From Odontocerum albicorne (lineage: Eukaryota > Arthropoda > Insecta > Trichoptera > Odontoceridae): a stretch of 64,000 nt of DNA. Numbering within the stretch: the stretch's first letter is position 1; every line of letters begins with the position of its first letter. The stretch covers positions 15,670,345 through 15,734,344 of the forward strand of contig OX463863.1 of assembly GCA_949825065.1 (NCBI GenBank), in the 5' to 3' direction. The notes beneath the pieces are model-generated. The model had not been told where the DNA came from, made no database searches, and was given only the letters and a program-made list of their open reading frames with translations. Shown here piece by piece: positions 1 to 12,479 of this stretch. Made by a program: the position numbers and the translations under genes.

Positions 1-22
1 GGAAAAGTTCCCGGGAGTTCAT
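1..22 (-). CDS. Zinc-finger gene Z0, first codons of exon 1 (cut by window edge)
   Basis: Read on the minus strand, these bases start with ATG at 22 and encode M-N-S-R-E-L-F. These are the same first residues as exon 1 of Z1 (10,441) and Z2 (31,787). The flank to the right is also nearly identical to the flanks of those two genes. This is therefore the start of a further cluster copy lying mostly to the left of the window. Its finger array cannot be seen. Confidence 0.8.
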
Positions 23-692
23 TCCTGATTTTCTTTTCCTTACTTCTATATCTCAATTTATTTACTATTATCCAAGGCGCCAATTGACTATAAAATAAAC
101 AGATAATCAATTCACCTTGCATCGTTACTAATAAAACGTAAATGTGATAGATGTCACAAATCATCTCCTTAATAGGATGAATTCCTAATTAACACATTCA
201 CCGCCACTATACAATGGAACTCATTTATTATAGAATCCAAACGAATACTTAGGCCCACACAGCAAAAATACCTCACTAGCCACAAGTATGCAAATGACAC
301 TAATGTACGTGTTTCTACATTTTCACGTCTTGTCATTCCCTTTATCTCTCTACAATATATATTTATGGTCAAGTAAGCTACTTGATAAAAACAATAAAAA
401 TAACTCACAAAACAGATGTGTACTTGCTGAGAATATACCGTTTTACTGGCAAACTAATACACAAGAAAGACTTTATAAAATAAACCTGTAATGGACTAGA
501 GTGCGTGTCACGAAATCTTGCACTTTTTAATATATTAACAAGTTTAGTGCGCAATATACAAAATGTGTCAGTGTATTAGTAAGTATCTTTGCCGTGGTTG
601 GTTGATGCGTTCCATCAGTAGTCAGTTCTAGTCCACTGAAGTTTGAAGCGTGCGCGCGCAGTGTTTATTTGACGAAAAATACGGTGACCATA

Positions 693-1293
693 ATGTCTGA
701 AGTTACGAAGTTAGGAAAAGGAAGATCATTGTGTGGACAAACTGAAGAAGTGGTTTTGAATGTTTATAATTACATCAAGAAATGACGGGACACTAGTGAG
801 GAGGTCAATATTAATGATTTTTATTTATTCTTCAGCGAATCACCTTATGGTAGGAGTAGTTAAACATTTTACCCATTTTCGAAAGCCCATTTCAAAGGGA
901 TCCCGTTTCATTATTGTACATGCTGGAAGTGAAAACGGTTTCATACCTAATGGTCTACTTATATACAAATCTCACCAAAAAACCGGAGACTACCATGATG
1001 ACATGAACTACAACAACTATCAGAAATAGCTTACGGAAAAACTTATTCCCAACTTAGAACCTAGATCTGTGGTGGTAATTGATAACGCTTCATACCATAA
1101 TGAAGTAATGAATCCTGCACCAACATCAAATCCCAAGAAGGCCGATATGATTCAATGGCTGACTCAGAGGAGTTTCCCTTTTTCAAGTGAAATGCTTAAG
1201 CCAGAATTATATCGGTTAATCTTAAGACACAAAAATGTATTCAAGGAATACGCCATCGATGGGTTATTTAAGAATAATGGACACGATGTTTAT
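693..1293 (+). pseudogene. IS630/Tc1-type DDE transposase relic, copy 1
   Basis: An ATG at 693 opens a short N-terminal piece (MSEVTKLGKGR...) that ends at a stop. After an internal deletion, the core reappears with PISKGSRFIIVHAG, the segment GLLIYKSHQKTGDYH, a TAG after NYNNYQK near 1,027, then LIPNLEPRSVVVIDNASYHN. The D of that last motif is the second catalytic residue. The C-terminal PPYHPDLNP region seen in the 32.4-33.3 kb copy is missing. The family moves DNA by cut and paste; this copy is dead. Its position within block F shows that the transposon was present before the zinc-finger units duplicated. The IS630/Tc1 assignment rests on motifs only. Confidence 0.7.
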
Positions 1294-1760
1294 TGAGGAA
1301 AATAAAAACACTTATGTGGAACAGTACACAAAAATAGGAATAATTTTTCTCATGTCTAAATGCAAATATCAAAGAAACTGTGCTGAAGTACGTGGGTACA
1401 CTTTTGAAGTGTTATAATTGTCCTCACAAAAATTCAAATATCAAGGAAACTCGCATTTTTAACGGGAACGCTAAATAATTTGTTGCTTCTGGTTTTGAGA
1501 TTATTTAAACACATTTTAATCAAAATAAGACGCAAAAGTGAAAGAATGTTAACAAAACAAAATGCATGACGAGCTTTGTTAATAATATCGATTAAAATAT
1601 AAAACAGTGAATATTACCTCGGAGCCAAGGTATTGAAATCGGTTGCAGTACACAGCAATATAACGGGGACACTGTGTCTCTCTCAAATAATGTCCGTCGT
1701 TGTGAAGTCTTACAAAGGAAGGAATGCACGCAAATAATGTCACTAAGGAAAATGTCATTT

Positions 1761-1940
1761 TCTTCTTCTTCCTAAATAGTGGCCGTGCACTCCTATATTT
1801 ATGAAGGAGTATACGCCAGTGTCAAGTGATGCAAATCTCATTTTAACGGCTCAAATTTAACTACACCATAGATAAAATTGTTCTTCTTAAATAATGGCCT
1901 GAAGCTTTTATATAGGAAGGAGTATACGCCAGTGTTGATG
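1761..1940. repeat. Two copies of a short dispersed repeat (…aaggagtatacgccagtg)
   Basis: Two tandem copies of about 60 bases run from a cttcttctt start through 'aata(g)tggcc' to 'gaaggagtatacgccagtgt'. The same unit occurs twice in each other flank (about 12,005-12,215 and 34,105-34,280) and once alone at about 50,880-50,952. The solitary copy suggests a mobile or end-of-element repeat and not a gene-linked control element. Confidence 0.5.
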
Positions 1941-2020
1941 GAGAACGTGAGCACTATTTTTTAAGTTAATGGACTAATGCCGTAATGGTGTTCATTATAA
2001 CCAGGTTCATTTGTACTTTA

Positions 2021-2600
2021 CATTTCAAAGATTATTTTATACTTGTGCCAACGTTGGTGTATTTTTATGATGAATTAATGTAGTAATAGTACTTATTGCA
2101 ACCAGGTTTGTCTGTACTTTGTATTTCAAATAATATTTTATATTTCTACCAATCTTTATGTAATTTTGTTATGAACTAACGTTGTACCGATTAATTTAGA
2201 CACAAGTTTCATAATATAATTTGGACACAAGTTTCATAAACTAATTTGATAAGTCATTTTGATGCAATATTTTTATTCTTTATGATTATTTTTTTAAATA
2301 TATTAAATGTTCAATATTTTTATTTTTATTCAATATTATTTTAAATATTGTATATAACACTTTCTTTATAATGGCAATCTTTTACCCATCAAGGTGTTAT
2401 CCTTTCTCTTATTCTTCCTCTTAATTTAGAGCTGTCACAAGGATCACCTTTCTTGAGATATTGACCTAAGCTGATTGATCCATTCCATCTTTTCGGAGGG
2501 TTTCATTCCAGCGGGTATTTCACATATTGCCACATAGGAAAATCTTGTTCAACTCATCTTTCTTCATGGCCACGCAAATTTATAGTTAAGGCATTAACAC
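2021..2600. other. AT-rich spacer, no gene recognised
   Basis: This stretch is very AT-rich with long T runs and short imperfect direct repeats (for example the 'gacacaagtttcataa' pair near 2,200-2,240). The last part, about 2,515-2,580, reappears at about 52,875-52,940. I see no coding pattern or RNA gene. Confidence 0.5.
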
Positions 2601-2617
2601 TGCGGAGGTTAAAATAC

Positions 2618-2838
2618 ATTGTCATTTGTTTGGTCACACACTGTTTATTCCACTTTATATAATGGTACGGGTATAACCCTACCAGTTTCAAAGTTTTTAC
2701 CTTATCTTCAGGAGAACACAAACGAGTCTTGTTTGTACTCTCCTGATGATGAGATGAAAACCTTGAAACCGGTAAGGTTATACCATTATATTAGGTGGAA
2801 TAAACAGTGTTGGACTAAACAAATTACAATAAATTAGA
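2618..2838. repeat. Hairpin (foldback) repeat, copy 1
   Basis: Two arms of roughly 95 bases are imperfect inverted copies, each running from CACTGTTTATTCCACTT through TTTCAA to a TACAAAC-like inner end. Only a few bases separate them. The same hairpin occurs at 13,512-13,733 and 56,205-56,428. Single arms occur near 13,060-13,180, 35,800-35,890 and 54,640-54,705. The small open frames across it are by-products of the repeat. Confidence 0.65.
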
Positions 2839-3015
2839 TTTAATACACGTTGCCCATTCATAGTATCATATTGTAAACATGTCATTACACGCACATAATA
2901 TATTCCAGCAGACGCATGCTGGACTTCCTCACAATGCACGACATGCTCGCCTGCAAATTGTAATGTCTTAACTAATTATAAATAATATGTTTTGAATATT
3001 TGTTTAAAATGCTTT

Positions 3016-3235
3016 AGATATTAAGTTTAGTAAAGTTATTCTGGCAACATTCCCCTCTGTGGAGAGCTACATCACACTCCTTACACATGTACCGGGTCTC
3101 ACTTCTCTTCTTGTGTGCAGCACATACCTCGCAAGTTCTGCGGGGTTTTTCTTTTTGTCACTTGATGGAATATATATCAGTATATGTTTAGGCATGTTCT
3201 TTGACAACCTATTTAGAAGATTCAGCATATTTTAT
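3016..3235 (-). pseudogene. C-terminal zinc-binding end of a piggyBac-like transposase (family C), relic copy 1
   Basis: Minus-strand translation gives a segment NRLSKNMPKH...IPSSDKKKNPA. After a frameshift it continues RTCEVCAAHKKRSETRYMC and KECDVALHRGECC. The basic KKNP stretch followed by paired C-x2-C motifs and a final H/CC group is the layout of the cysteine-rich domain at the end of many piggyBac transposases. There is no catalytic core nearby. Two other relics of the same end lie at 23,290-23,470 and 56,800-57,240. Confidence 0.6.
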
Positions 3236-4049
3236 ATTCCTATTCTCATTTCTAACGACTAGTAATATGAACATTTTGTATATATTAACACTTTGTATCC
3301 CATGTAACGTGATTGACTTCATTTGCGTTGAATCCCGGTCCCATATTTTCCCATGATCGATACCTCTTATAAAAAAGAATATATTACTGACATCTAGCAA
3401 ATATTTTTGTAAACAATTCAACCTTTGAACGATTGTCTCCGCATTCTAGCATGAATAATGCATACATCAAAGATTAAATAAAAAAATACAATGTTTTAAA
3501 TATAAGCATTTTTTTTATAAACACAAATATAACAATACCAACAAAGTAATTTTGGGAATCACTGCTTTAGATAATAAAAACATGCATGAATTAATTAATG
3601 ACGAAGATTTTGACGTTCCGCTGTATTATTAATAATAACAATTTTAGAAAAACCTTCACAAACATCAGAATTTCTAAAAAAAAAGCCGTCACTAGGAAAG
3701 GTTATTTTCATTTAAATCGGGTTTTAAAGTGTTAATAAATAAATTTACTTTTTAACTGCATTTATGTAATATTTATTTAGTACTGAAATGTCCAACTAAT
3801 TTTTTTATTTATTTTTTAGTGTATTTCAATATTTATTTGTAATAAATGATTTATTTGTAAAACATTTTAATTACCATATATATAAAAGGAAGTTTCTTTT
3901 CCATATTTACACCCAAATTATTGTTTATGTTATTTCATTAAAGTGTAGTCTTTTTGTTTTAAATAGGCAATCCACCCAAACTAGGATGATTTGTGCCACC
4001 AAATTAAAGACATTATGCAATTATATGAGGCAATATAGTAAAACAAATT

Positions 4050-4440
4050 TTATAAAATGACAATTCTAGATAATTTAAGTTTCAACTGATAAAGCTTAAA
4101 AAATTTAACAATCAATCTATAAGTGGAAAAGTTCCTCAAAGAGATAAGAAATGCAATATTCATTGGACGCAGTAAAGATATGGCTTTCAGTAAATCAAAT
4201 CTGTCTCGCAAAGGACAACCGAAAAATGCATGGTCTATAGTTTCATCATCCAGATTACACTTGCAGTCGGGATTCTCCACAATACCCATTCTGTAAAGGT
4301 GACTAGCCACCAGGCAATCTGCAAACGACACATGACAGACACTTCCATCTTGTCCATTCTTATTATATTAAACCATGGTTTTAAAGCTATAGATTGTTGG
4401 ATTGATTTATATTTTGAGCCCTTATTTACACCAGTTATAG
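4050..4440 (-). pseudogene. Non-LTR retrotransposon ORF2 C-terminal relic (post-RNase H region), copy 1
   Basis: Minus-strand translation reads ...ASHLYRMGIVENPDCKCN, then LDDETIDHAFFGCPLR and a hydrophobic/basic tail. A 'histidine-leucine... C-x-C ... T-x-x-H ... C-P' arrangement after a TGH-like segment is typical of the end of jockey/LOA-type ORF2 proteins. Homologous relics lie at 23,990-24,380 and 58,076-58,460, so this predates the unit duplication. No upstream reverse transcriptase is attached. Confidence 0.6.
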
Positions 4441-4883
4441 CCCAATCCAGCTAAAAGCAGTAATACTCAAATTGGAATTTCGCATGAATATAAATGCAAC
4501 TTGTCACAAGAATTATAAACATTTATATGAATCATCTACAAAAAACTATAGAAAAACAGTACGCACATGCTTACAAACCATCATACATAAAATACATACC
4601 TGAGATAAGTCAAGGCTCAGGTAATCAAAGCCCTAATATACAAAAGTGTAGGGACACCCTTTTGCCAAAAAACATTTAATCTCTTTTCACACTTTTGATA
4701 CTTAACTCCTAATAACAACACGTTTATTAGTCAAATTGTCCATTCAAAAACACATCGTTGCTGGACCTCGTATTGGAGGATCCCCTCATCATTCCAACGT
4801 CAAATCAATTAGACCGTGCTGTGGAGTTTGATTTTTAATCATTGCGTTTTTTCCTATAAAGTAAATACACATGCCTAATAAAA

Positions 4884-4996
4884 TATGCATTTTGGTTTTT
4901 ATTACATTTTTTTAACTGTAAATTTTGGTTTTTATTACATTTTTTAAACTGTAAATTTTGGTTTTTATTACATTTTTTTAAATGTAAATTTTGTCA
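4884..4996. repeat. 34-bp tandem repeat, three units
   Basis: The unit 'ttttggtttttattacatttttt' plus about 11 bases is present three times in a row. The matching place in the third spacer (about 59,160-59,205) has a single unit. This is a local expansion in an otherwise shared block. Confidence 0.75.
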
Positions 4997-5322
4997 GAAT
5001 AAAATATTTTCAGTTAATTTTATGAAATTATTTGCATTTTGCTTGTCAGGGGTCGCCAACACATGGTTTTATAAAAATTATTTATTTTTCAAAACAATCT
5101 TTTGGTATGTTAAATTTTGAAGCACGCCAAACAAAGACCGTTTTTTACAATCTGGACAATAATACCTCGTCTCTTTAGTAAAATTTTTGTGTCCATAAGA
5201 AAGATTTTACTCTAGAAATGTTCTATGTTCTCGATAAAATACTTATAACTAAAGAATATTTTTATATTTCATTTATTTTACACATGACAAGAAATATACA
5301 TAATTTGTGAAAAAACCACAAA

Positions 5323-5506
5323 TACAGTAACCGGCGATAAGTAATACACATGGGGCTTAAATTCAAAATGTATGACTGACGGACCCGACGCTCTCTTTCT
5401 TAAGGAAGAGACTGTCGGCCAAAATCGGCTTTGTAGAGCGTCGTATCTGTCATTCATACATTTTGAGTATAAGCCTGATGTGTATTACTTACTGCCGGGT
5501 ACTGTA
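5323..5506. mobile_element. MITE with long inverted ends (TACAGTAmCCGG…), copy 1
   Basis: The element begins TACAGTAACCGGCGATAAGT and ends as the inverted copy of TACAGTACCCGGCAGTAAGT. The arms continue through AATACACAT and CAAAATGTATGA for about 70 bases each, and the whole can fold into a hairpin. A shorter relative is at 51,393-51,554. The third spacer keeps only the right end (about 59,422-59,444). It has no coding capacity. A TA target is likely but not proven. Confidence 0.7.
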
Positions 5507-5855
5507 ATTTAATTTGGACACACAATTTTAATGGATCTGGGTTTGTTACCTTTCATTTGTCATGTCCCCAGTTAACTAGGCTTTTGCCTGTATCTCACTG
5601 AGGACATATAGCATGAAAAAATAAATCGATACTTCTTTCCGATTTTTTATTATATTAAACCCCGTTGCACATTCTCATCAACCTGACAAACAGTGACAAT
5701 CAATGACACATGTATACATCACGCGAATCAAACCCCTCACACTTGATCACTCCAGACAGACAAAAACGGTTATCCCACAATATACCGCACATAATCATAA
5801 AAAAAAACAACGAAAAATTCCTCACTCGAGAGCTCATACAAACCTTTGCTACAAG

Positions 5856-5985
5856 TCATTCCTCTTGCAAACCCAAGTACTCAAACTCCTGTCGCAATAA
5901 CAACCAAGCTCGGATCGACTGCTTAAATTGTTTTCCTCCCTTTGCCTTTATTGATTTTGGCACCCCATTGTATGTCATGGGAGCA
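5856..5985 (-). pseudogene. Probable non-LTR reverse transcriptase C-terminal relic, copy 1
   Basis: The minus strand encodes YNGVPKSIKAKGGKQFKQSI, then RAWLLLRQEFEYLGLQEE and a stop. The 'YN-x-hydrophobic-P-x-x-I-K ... F-K ... W-L-L' pattern matches the last residues of many CR1/jockey-like ORF2 proteins. Copies at 26,142-26,275 and 59,768-59,905 are damaged in different ways. The call rests on a short pattern. Confidence 0.4.
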
Positions 5986-6849
5986 TAAAAGGCATATTGC
6001 CTTTGGGCAAAAGATGTTTTAACTCAAGGGATGGTGAACATTCGATCAGCTACCATGGGTGTCATGTGTCTCTGCTGAGTCTGCATCTTCCCTTCTTCTC
6101 GGTGATATTGCCAGAGAATGGTTAAATCGTAGGTGTGCCAAAAATGTTGTGATTCATCAACAAAAAGGCTGTAAAAATGTGTTTCATAAGCAAAAATGCA
6201 TAGGCACTTGCTGCCTTTTTGCTTATAAATCACATTTTACTGCTTTTTTGCTTAGAAACCCTAGAATTTTGTAAAATTAAATAAGACATTATGTCGATTT
6301 TAGTATTGAAATAAATGGTTTACTGTATTTTTGTTATGGATTATGGTTCAGAATTTGGTATGGGATATTGCCTAATACTTAGTTAAATTTCTGATAAAAT
6401 TATTTACTTGAGTTGTCATTGTCACCTTGAGCCTCTTGTATACGTTCACTCAATCATGGTAGTAGTACCATAGAGACACTTTATTTTTCTATTACTGGAA
6501 GGTGGTATAATAAAAATATCCAATAATTTAAGCAGTTTTATTGATAATAAACATAACATTAATGCATAGTTTCCAGGAGAGTGCACTAAAACACAGGCTA
6601 TTCATTTATTAAATAATAAAACGATAAAATATAACACCTGAAAAACTATTTCAAAAGTTATGCAAATAATAAAGTTTAAAGTTAAAAATTTAGGTAATCG
6701 GTTCTGCTTTTTTTTTAAAATGAATTTCTAGCTCAATTCAATTTAAAAATGTAACTCGACAATGCCGTTTCAGTATTCCTCTTCACTGTGATTCCTTGCA
6801 CAAGATATTAAATAACCTTTTTCTACGAATGTCTTGCTGCAATTTCCAT
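5986..6849. other. Spacer shared with 59.9-60.7 kb; no gene
   Basis: This sequence is shared with the third spacer. The third spacer additionally contains a reverse-transcriptase fragment at about 60,345-60,545. I see AT-rich DNA leading into the decayed 3' end of the Z1 finger array, and no independent gene. Confidence 0.5.
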
Positions 6850-7751
<902 letters not shown>

Positions 7752-9004
7752 TTAATTACATTGTCCACAGCTGTAAGGCTTCTCTCCATTATGAATCCTT
7801 TCATGAGATTTTAAATGATTTTTTTGGGAGAATGTCTCATCACATTGCCCACAGCTGTAAGGCTTCTCTCCACTATGAATCCTTTCATGAGATTTTAATG
7901 CATCTCGTCTTAAGAATATCTTAGCACATTGTCCACAGCTGTAAGGCTTCTCTCCACTATGAATCCTTTCATGAGATTTTAAATTACCTTTGTCTGAGAA
8001 TGTCTTATCGCATTGTCCGCAGCTGTAAGGCTTCTCTCCACTATGAATCCTTTCATGAGATTTTAAATAATATTTTCGTAAGAATGTCTTATCACATTGT
8101 CCACAGCTGTAAGGCTTTTCTCCAGTATGAATCCTTTCATGAAATTTTAAACTATTTTTTTGGGAGAATGTCTTATCACATTGTCCACACCTGTAAGGCT
8201 TCTCTCCACTATGAATCCTTTCATGAAATTTTAAACTATTTTTATGGGAGAATGTCTTATCACATTGCCCACAGCTGTAAGGCTTCTCTCCACTATGAAT
8301 TCTTTCATGAGATTTTAAATTAGCTTTGCCTGAGAATGTCTTATCACATTGTCCGCAGCTGTATGGCTTCTCTCCTCGATGAATCCTTTCATCAGATTTT
8401 AAATCACCTTTTCGTAAGAATGTCTTATAACATTGTCCACAGCTGTAAGGCTTCTCTCCACTATGAATCCTTTCATGAGATTTTAATTGATCTTTTCGTG
8501 AGAATGTCTTATCACATTGTCCACAGCTGTAAGGCTTCTCTCCACTATGAATCCTTTCATGAGATTTTAAATATTTTTTTTGAGAGAATGTCTTATCACA
8601 TTGTCCACAGCTGTAAGGCTTCCCTTTACTATGAATTATTTCATGACGTTTTAAAATACCTTTGTCTGAGAATGTTTTACCACATTGCCCACAGCTGTAA
8701 GGCTTCTCTCCACTATGAATCTTAACATGATATTTTAAATTACCTTTGTCTGAGAATCTCTTATCACATTGTCCACAACTGTAAGGCTTCTCTCCAGTAT
8801 GAATTCTTTCATGACTTTTCAAATAACCTTTTTGTGAGAATGTCTTACCACATTGTCCACAGCTGTAAGGCTTCTCTCCACTACGAATCCTTTCATGATC
8901 TCTTAATTTATCTTTTCGTGAGAATGGATGTGAAAGATTTCCACAACCATAGGATTTCTGTCTAATTGGATTATTTTTATAAATGTTGCTCATATCACCT
9001 GAAT
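7752..9004 (-). CDS. Z1 exon 3: poly-C2H2 zinc-finger array
   Basis: The exon starts after an acceptor (tttttag) at 9,004 in phase 1 and reads DSGDMSNIYKNNP before the array. A degenerate first finger lacks its second Cys and has Arg for the last His. Thirteen 28-residue fingers of the form [12 protein letters not shown]5[13 protein letters not shown] follow. Finger 6 has His changed to Asp (LKSDERIH). Variation sits mainly at helix positions -1, 2, 3 and 6, the DNA-reading residues. Exons 1-3 join in frame to 542 residues. The product should be a nuclear DNA-binding protein. It ends at a TAA where AAG is expected after C-x2-C, so the array is cut short mid-finger. Target DNA is unknown. Confidence 0.85.
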
Positions 9005-9838
9005 CTAAAAATATATGAAAATTAAGAGAAAATCTCTGAATTATATTTTTCTTTGAATATTGAAAATATAGATCTTATTGTAATAAAGCATTTCTCGAAT
9101 TTGAGTTCTTTGATTCAAACAATAATTAACTTGAATTGAATTTTTGACTAAGAAAAAATTTGACAGAGTTAAGATAAAAATATTTTAACTTTATTGTTGT
9201 ATTTTCCGCAGAGAAGTAATTAAATCTAAAAACATAACAATATTATATGATTAATTAATGAAAGAACTAAGTCTTCTTATATTCAAACATGGATTCTTAA
9301 AAGAAGAAGGGCATTAAATTTCCTTATAGTGGCTGCTTCCATACAAATACCTTTCTCACTACAATACGTGTTAAATTTATATTGTTTTAAATCTTTATCA
9401 TGTTGCATGTAAACAGCGTCATTGATTTTTACGGAATGTTAAATTATTTTTAACATTATTGTAAATTATTTTTAACATTCTGTCAAAATGATACCTATCA
9501 TAGTCGCAGCGAGTTGTCTTTCTCAACTTTGGTATATGAGGATGAATGACAGGTTCACCTCACGACTGATACAGAAGTGTGACAATAGGAAATAACTCGA
9601 CACACATTGCACTATGACAGACCTTTGGACCCACCTAGATCGGAACACTGTACTAAGTTAAACACTTGGAACTGGTAAAATGTATGTATGTGGACGAAGC
9701 AAAGGAAGTATTTTGCGATTGGAAAGTTTAGCATTCCGTCCTTTCTGTCTACCCCAACGAAGAAATGCATACATAAATGTATTAAATAAAAATATTTCCA
9801 ATACAATCCAAATACGAGAATATGTAATTATTTATTAC

Positions 9839-10015
9839 CTTTGTGGTTCCTGATGTGGTTTATTAAACTGGCTTTGCTTTTGTACATTTCCCCACAGTCA
9901 TCACACTCAAAAGGTTTCCCAGTATCAGCATTACTTCCAGAGTCCGTGTAATGTAGTTCTGGAGGCCAAATAATTCTCATGACACTCGACACTCTGCCTG
10001 ATGAGATGTCAAAAT
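9839..10015 (-). CDS. Z1 exon 2: single C2H2 finger exon
   Basis: This 177-base exon has an acceptor tttag before 10,015 and a donor AAAG|GTAATA at 9,839; both junctions are phase 1. It encodes NFDISSGRVSSVMRIIWPPE, then a finger FECDDCGEMYKSKASLINH with IRNHKG. This finger is unlike those of exon 3, which suggests a separate origin. The Z2 equivalent is 31,105-31,281 and has the same length and phase. An 834-base intron separates it from exon 3. Confidence 0.8.
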
Positions 10016-10242
10016 CTAAAATATAAGATTTTTTGGATTTCCTTTAAATTTAATTTTAAATTATAAGGAAGAAAATGTTGCACACCGCTTAATCTTATTT
10101 CGTTTCTATTATATGTGAAATTTATCACTCATTTAAGTCATTTTATTCAACAATTCCAGCAGCACAGAATGCTATAGAAGACAATATTTTGACCATGATG
10201 ATAAATAAATATTTAATATTTTTAAACTCATTAAGCACTCAC

Positions 10243-10441
10243 TGTACTCTGTGCGTGTGTCTCCATCCCCTGCACTGTTGAGTTGAGCGCACTCCACCTT
10301 GACATCAGCCTCTTCTATATCTATACTGTAGTCCGGCACCGACAATGTCCCGAGCTGTTCAGCATCCGCTCTCTCCTCCTTCACAGATAAGACCGAGGCT
10401 TCTTCATCTTCCCATTTGGGGAAAAGTTCCCGGGAGTTCAT
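10243..10441 (-). CDS. Z1 exon 1: acidic N-terminal exon
   Basis: The ATG is at 10,441 and the donor ACA|GTGAGTG at 10,243, giving 66 codons plus one base. It starts MNSRELFPKWEDEEASVL and contains two SUMO-consensus-like motifs (hydrophobic-K-x-E), VKEE and VKVE, in a run rich in Asp and Glu. The start is supported by conservation in Z0 and Z2. Acidic exons with such motifs are common at the N-termini of insect zinc-finger proteins and may recruit partners or be sumoylated; that role is inferred. It is homologous to the first exon at 48,903-49,104. Confidence 0.8.
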
Positions 10442-10985
10442 TCCTGATTTTCTTTTCCTTACTTCTGTATCTCAATTTATTTACTATTATCCAAGGCGCC
10501 AATTAACTATAAAATAAACAGATAATCAATTCACCTTGCATCTTTACTAATAAAATGTAAATGTGATAGATGTCACAAATCATCTCCTTAATAGATGAAT
10601 TCCTAATTAACGCATTCACCACCACTTTACAATGGAACTCATTTGTTATAAAATCCAAACGAATACTTAGGCCCACACAGCAAAAATACTTTGCTAGCCA
10701 CAAGTATGCAAATGACACTAATGTATGTACGTGTTTCTACATTTTGACGTCTTTATATTCCCTTTATCACTCTACAATATCTATTTATGGTCAAGTAAGC
10801 TACTTGATAAAAACAATAAAAATAACTCACAAAACAGATGTGTACTTGCTGAGAATATACCGTTTTACTGGCAAACTAATACACAAGAAAGACTTTATAA
10901 AATAAACCTATAATGGACTAGAGCGCGTGTCACGACACCTTGCACTTTTTAACACATTGACAAGTTTAGTGCGTAATATAAAAAA

Positions 10986-11135
10986 CGATGTTCAGTAATT
11001 TTAATTATTTTATAAACTTTAATATAAGCCTCAATTCTAATAAATAGTAAGTTATTTAGGTAAATACATTACATAAGGTTGTATTGGGGCAAATTTGTAA
11101 CCTGTCACAGGACTCATCCTAGAATTTCCGAACTT
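10986..11135. mobile_element. 5'-truncated copy of the 215-bp TA-inserting MITE
   Basis: The sequence from 'cgatgttcagtaattttaat' to 'cctagaatttccgaactt' matches the right two thirds of the complete MITEs at 16,859-17,073 and 37,173-37,386. The left arm is gone. The other two flanks read 'gcgtaatata…gtgtattactaagtatc' at this place, so insertion was accompanied by loss of target sequence. Confidence 0.7.
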
Positions 11136-11251
11136 TAGTAAGTATCTTTGCCGTGGTTGGTTGATGCGTTCCGTCAGTAGTCAATTCTAGTCCACTGACG
11201 TTTTAAGCGTGCGCGGGCAGTGTTTATTTGACGAAAAATACGGTGACCATA

Positions 11252-11315
11252 ATGTCTGAAGTTACGAAGTTAGGAAAAGTTGTCTGAAGTTACGAAGTTA
11301 GGTTCATTTATTTCA
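11252..11315 (+). pseudogene. IS630/Tc1-type transposase relic, nearly deleted copy
   Basis: Only the start codon region (MSEVTKLGK) survives, with the 16-base segment 'gtctgaagttacgaag' repeated at the deletion junction. It joins directly to the 3' flank 'catttatttcattattgtca' that follows the transposase in the 32-33 kb copy. All catalytic sequence is lost. Confidence 0.6.
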
Positions 11316-12479
11316 TTATTGTCATTAGGTACATACCTCAATCTGATATTATATTATTATTATGGTAAGTATTTTATTGGAATAGAAAATATCAGATAGA
11401 CAATATTTAAAAATATATAATAATACGAGTATATTACAATATAAATTAAAATATGGTCATCCTAGACCGGCAGTGCCAACTATCGTGAAACCCACTCTAC
11501 TTAACGGCAATTAACTGTTCCTGGGGAATCACTTTATATTGAGGAAAATAAAAACACTTATGTGGAACAGTACACAAAAATAGGAATATTTTTTCTCATG
11601 TCTAAATGCAAATATCAATGAAACTGTGCTGAAGTACGTGGGTACACTTTTGAAGTGTTATAATTGTCGCCACGAAAATTAAATTTCCAGGAAACTCGCA
11701 TTTTTTAACGGGAACGCTAAATAATTTATTGCTTCTGGTTGTGAGATTATTTCAACACATTTTAATCAAAATAAGACGCAAAAGTGAAACAATGTCAACA
11801 AAATGCATGACGAGCTTTGTTAATAATATCGATTAAAATATAAAACAGTGAACATTACCTCAGAGCCAAGGTGTTGAGGAAATCCGTTGCAGTACAACAG
11901 CAATATTACAGGGACACTGTGTCTCTCTCAAATACTGTCCGTTGCTGTGAAGTCTTACAAAGGAAGGAATGCACGCAAATAATGCCACGAAGGAAAATGT
12001 CATTTTCTTCTTCTTCCTAAATAGTGGCCGTGCACTTCTATATATAAAGGAGTATACGCCAGTGTCAAGTGATGCAAATGTCTCTCTTTGAATAATGGTC
12101 GTGAACAATGATGCAAATGTCATTTTAACAGCTCAAATTAAATTACACCATAGATAAAATTATTCTTGTTGAATAATGGCCGTGATCTTTTTTATATGGA
12201 GTATACGCCAGTGTTGATCGAAAATCATGATTACCAATTTTTATGAAAGTTAATGGACTAATGCCGTAATAGTGCTCATTAAAACCAGGTTCATTTGTAC
12301 TTGCACTTGGAAAAATATATTCTTTGAGATGTTCCTGAGGGTTGTCTCATACAAGGACCTCTTTTATTATCAATCCTTATACATTCCCAAATCATTGCAT
12401 CACAACCTTCTTCCTTCTCTCTTGAGGGCTGATACACTCTTGCAAATATTCAATACTAAATAAAACCCCAATAAATCTT

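Larger units (their letters stand above)
23..2020. repeat. 5' flank block F, copy 1 (segmental duplication)
   Basis: This is the upstream flank of Z0. It aligns by eye along its length with 10,442-12,300 and 31,788-34,360. Shared landmarks are a ggcgcc site near 77, a stretch near 410-490, the DDE transposase relic and two short repeats ending in tatacgccagtgt. The promoter of the zinc-finger genes should lie in the first few hundred bases, but I see no convincing TATA or initiator element. No host gene is visible inside the block. Confidence 0.75.
10442..12300. repeat. 5' flank block F, copy 2
   Basis: This is the upstream flank of Z1, matching 23-2,020 and 31,788-34,360. It differs by a MITE remnant that replaced about 20 bases near 10,985, and by a large internal deletion of the DDE transposon. 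No host gene is visible. Confidence 0.75.

Noticed and set aside
2740..2780. CTGATGA and GAAA motifs in the hairpin repeat, as in hammerhead ribozymes
   Set aside because: The stretch between the boxes cannot form the needed stem II, and the copies do not preserve the surrounding pairing.
2619..2837. Small frames MSFVWSHTVYSTLYNGTGI… in three copies
   Set aside because: They lie across the foldback repeat and differ only as its copies do; the inverted arms explain the shared sequence.
8000..8725. Plus-strand frames repeating [20 protein letters not shown] (also at 29,002-30,135)
   Set aside because: They are the exact antisense of the zinc-finger array; the 84-base period leaves an open antisense frame. 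No start, splice or independent signal.
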